DNA of 64,000 bases from Simiduia curdlanivorans. GTDB lineage: Bacteria > Pseudomonadota > Gammaproteobacteria > Pseudomonadales > Cellvibrionaceae. Location of the stretch: positions 1 to 64,000 of the forward strand of contig NZ_JAUFQG010000006.1 of the NCBI RefSeq assembly GCF_030409605.1, read 5' to 3'. Both the position numbers and the translations under genes were made by a program. This document shows, piece after piece, positions 62,895 to 64,000 of the stretch (its first letter is position 1; every line of letters begins with the position of its first letter). The notes beneath the pieces are model-generated. The model worked only from the letters and a program-made list of their open reading frames with translations. It searched no databases and was not told where the DNA came from.

Positions 62895-64000
62895 CTATAC
62901 CCTAAATTGTGCCGCGACAGTTTTCAACTGGTCGGCTAAGCCTTGTAACGATGAGCTCAATTGAGTCACCTGCTCGGTATTGTTTTGCGCAACTTTTGAT
63001 CCATCCCGCATTTTAATCACATTACTTTGAATGGACTTAGCAAAATGCTGTTGCTGTTCTGTTGCCGCAGCAATCTGTTTGTTCATGTCGGTAATTGAGG
63101 TGACTTTTGAGGTAATGGCATCCAGGGAATTCCCGGTCTCACTGGCCTGCGCAACACTTTGTTTGGCGCGAGATTTGCCCGTATCCATAACCTGAACTGC
63201 TTCTCTCGCCGCGTTTTGTAATTGCTCAATCACTTTTTGAATCTCATGAGTAGATTCCTGCGTTCGAGATGCAAGCGTTCTAACCTCATCCGCCACCACG
63301 GCGAAACCTCTCCCCTGCTCTCCCGCTCTCGCTGCCTCAATGGCCGCGTTAAGAGCGAGTAAATTAGTTTGCTCGGCAATGCCTTTAATTACGTCCAAGA
63401 TGCCTGCAACGCTCTCGGTGTCTTTTTCCAGTTTTACGATAACTTCTGCCGCCCGCTCGACTTCTGTAGCCAAGTTGTTAATGGTAATAACCGTATCGCC
63501 AACAACCTTAAGACCCGCTTTCGCCTCCTTGTCGGCATGCGAGGCTGCCTGCGCTGCGGAACCCGCATTTTCTGCAACGTTATTGACACTACGCATCATA
63601 TCGGCCATGGCATTATTTACATGCTCTGAAGATTGCGCCTGATCGGTGGAAAGTTTTTCCGATTCGTGTGATACACCATTGAGGCGTGTGGCCACATCAG
63701 TGAGTGGCGAGATCACTTGAATGACCTCCCCTATCGTATGATGCAGTTTATCGATAAAGGTATTAAACCAGCCAACCAACTCGCCTAGTTCATCCTCTGA
63801 GCTCTTTTGAATACGCTGGGTTAAATCGCCATCGCCCTGAGCGATATCCTTTAAAGACTGGGTAATCACGTCGACATTGCGGGTAATAATCAAAGCAATG
63901 CTGATAGAAATAACCAGAAGTAGCGCGACAGTGATAAGACCTACGATCAAGCCTACTTTAAGATTGGCCTGCTCTGTGTCGGTGGCTTGGCTAACGGTGT
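62895..64000 (-). CDS. methyl-accepting chemotaxis protein, partial (5' end outside window)
   Basis: The frame is open to the right edge, so only the 3' part is present (368 codons). It shows the second transmembrane helix (VGLITVALLLVISISIALII), a HAMP domain (DVITQSLKDIAQGDGDLTQR, then ELVGWFNTFI) and the cytoplasmic signalling domain, with the hairpin tip AAIEAARAGEQGRGFAVVADEVRTLA broken here as AAIEAARAGEQGRG and FAVVADEVRTLA. The C-terminus has no NWETF-like pentapeptide for CheR binding. The ligand-binding part lies beyond the window. The TTG at 63950 is inside the membrane helix and is not the start. Confidence 0.93.
   Translation of the reverse strand, partial: TVSQATDTEQANLKVGLIVGLITVALLLVISISIALIITRNVDVITQSLKDIAQGDGDLTQRIQKSSEDELGELVGWFNTFIDKLHHTIGEVIQVISPLTDVATRLNGVSHESEKLSTDQAQSSEHVNNAMADMMRSVNNVAENAGSAAQAASHADKEAKAGLKVVGDTVITINNLATEVERAAEVIVKLEKDTESVAGILDVIKGIAEQTNLLALNAAIEAARAGEQGRGFAVVADEVRTLASRTQESTHEIQKVIEQLQNAAREAVQVMDTGKSRAKQSVAQASETGNSLDAITSKVTSITDMNKQIAAATEQQQHFAKSIQSNVIKMRDGSKVAQNNTEQVTQLSSSLQGLADQLKTVAAQFRV

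Noticed and set aside
62584..62964. 126-codon rightward frame near the right end
   Set aside because: It overlaps both the short Arg-rich frame and the 3' end of the chemoreceptor gene on the other strand; its composition looks like a shadow.

Overview
The window looks like a chromosome segment of a free-living, probably marine gammaproteobacterium close to the Pseudomonadales/Cellvibrionales. The left part follows the order I recall from Pseudomonas aeruginosa (PA3173 down to PA3161): yciK-mupP-ubiG-MTA deaminase, gyrA, pheA, a tyrA-aroA fusion, cmk, rpsA, ihfB. A CheW/DUF2802 pair at the left edge also has a Pseudomonas-type order. The genus assignment is inference; there is no rRNA gene in the window.

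Region 1 (1-4.7 kb): the end of a chemotaxis operon (cheW, DUF2802 protein, small lipoprotein), then a leftward cluster for envelope and quinone metabolism (yciK, mupP, ubiG, MTA/SAH deaminase). Four apparent single-base frameshifts fall within the first 1.3 kb, in cheW, the lipoprotein and yciK (two). Such clustering suggests local sequence error or very recent decay.

Region 2 (4.9-22.7 kb): housekeeping genes on the + strand: gyrA, pheA, cysC, tyrA-aroA, phosphomannomutase, galU, an IS110/IS1111-family element inserted in the galU terminator hairpin, a ComEA-like helix-hairpin-helix protein, cmk, rpsA with terminator, ihfB, lapA, lapB, rfbC and rfbB. Compared with the Pseudomonas order, mtnA, serC and hisC are absent, and cysC, manB, galU, the IS and comEA have been added.

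Region 3 (23.3-52.8 kb): a large accessory island of giant exported proteins. An apparent operon of about 20.8 kb encodes a periplasmic rhodanese-like protein, a membrane-anchored transglutaminase-like protein, a 4709-residue protein with recently duplicated glycine-rich repeats followed by Ig/FN3-type domains, a 1428-residue RHS/YD-repeat protein with a variable C-terminal tip, and a small acidic protein whose start codon overlaps the RHS stop (candidate toxin and immunity pair). A REP-associated tyrosine transposase with four upstream direct repeats follows. Next comes a 2547-residue Sec-signal protein with nine repeats of about 111 residues of RTX-like calcium-binding sequence. I regard this island as the most likely undescribed system: a Sec-exported giant stalk plus RHS shell and toxin, possibly with a processing or cross-linking enzyme.

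Region 4 (53-64 kb): a Kelch-repeat lipoprotein, monomeric NADP-isocitrate dehydrogenase (leftward), the tail-specific protease Prc, exonuclease III, a membrane hybrid histidine kinase whose kinase core lacks the phospho-acceptor histidine, a short arginine-rich protein, and the 3' part of a methyl-accepting chemotaxis protein running off the right edge.
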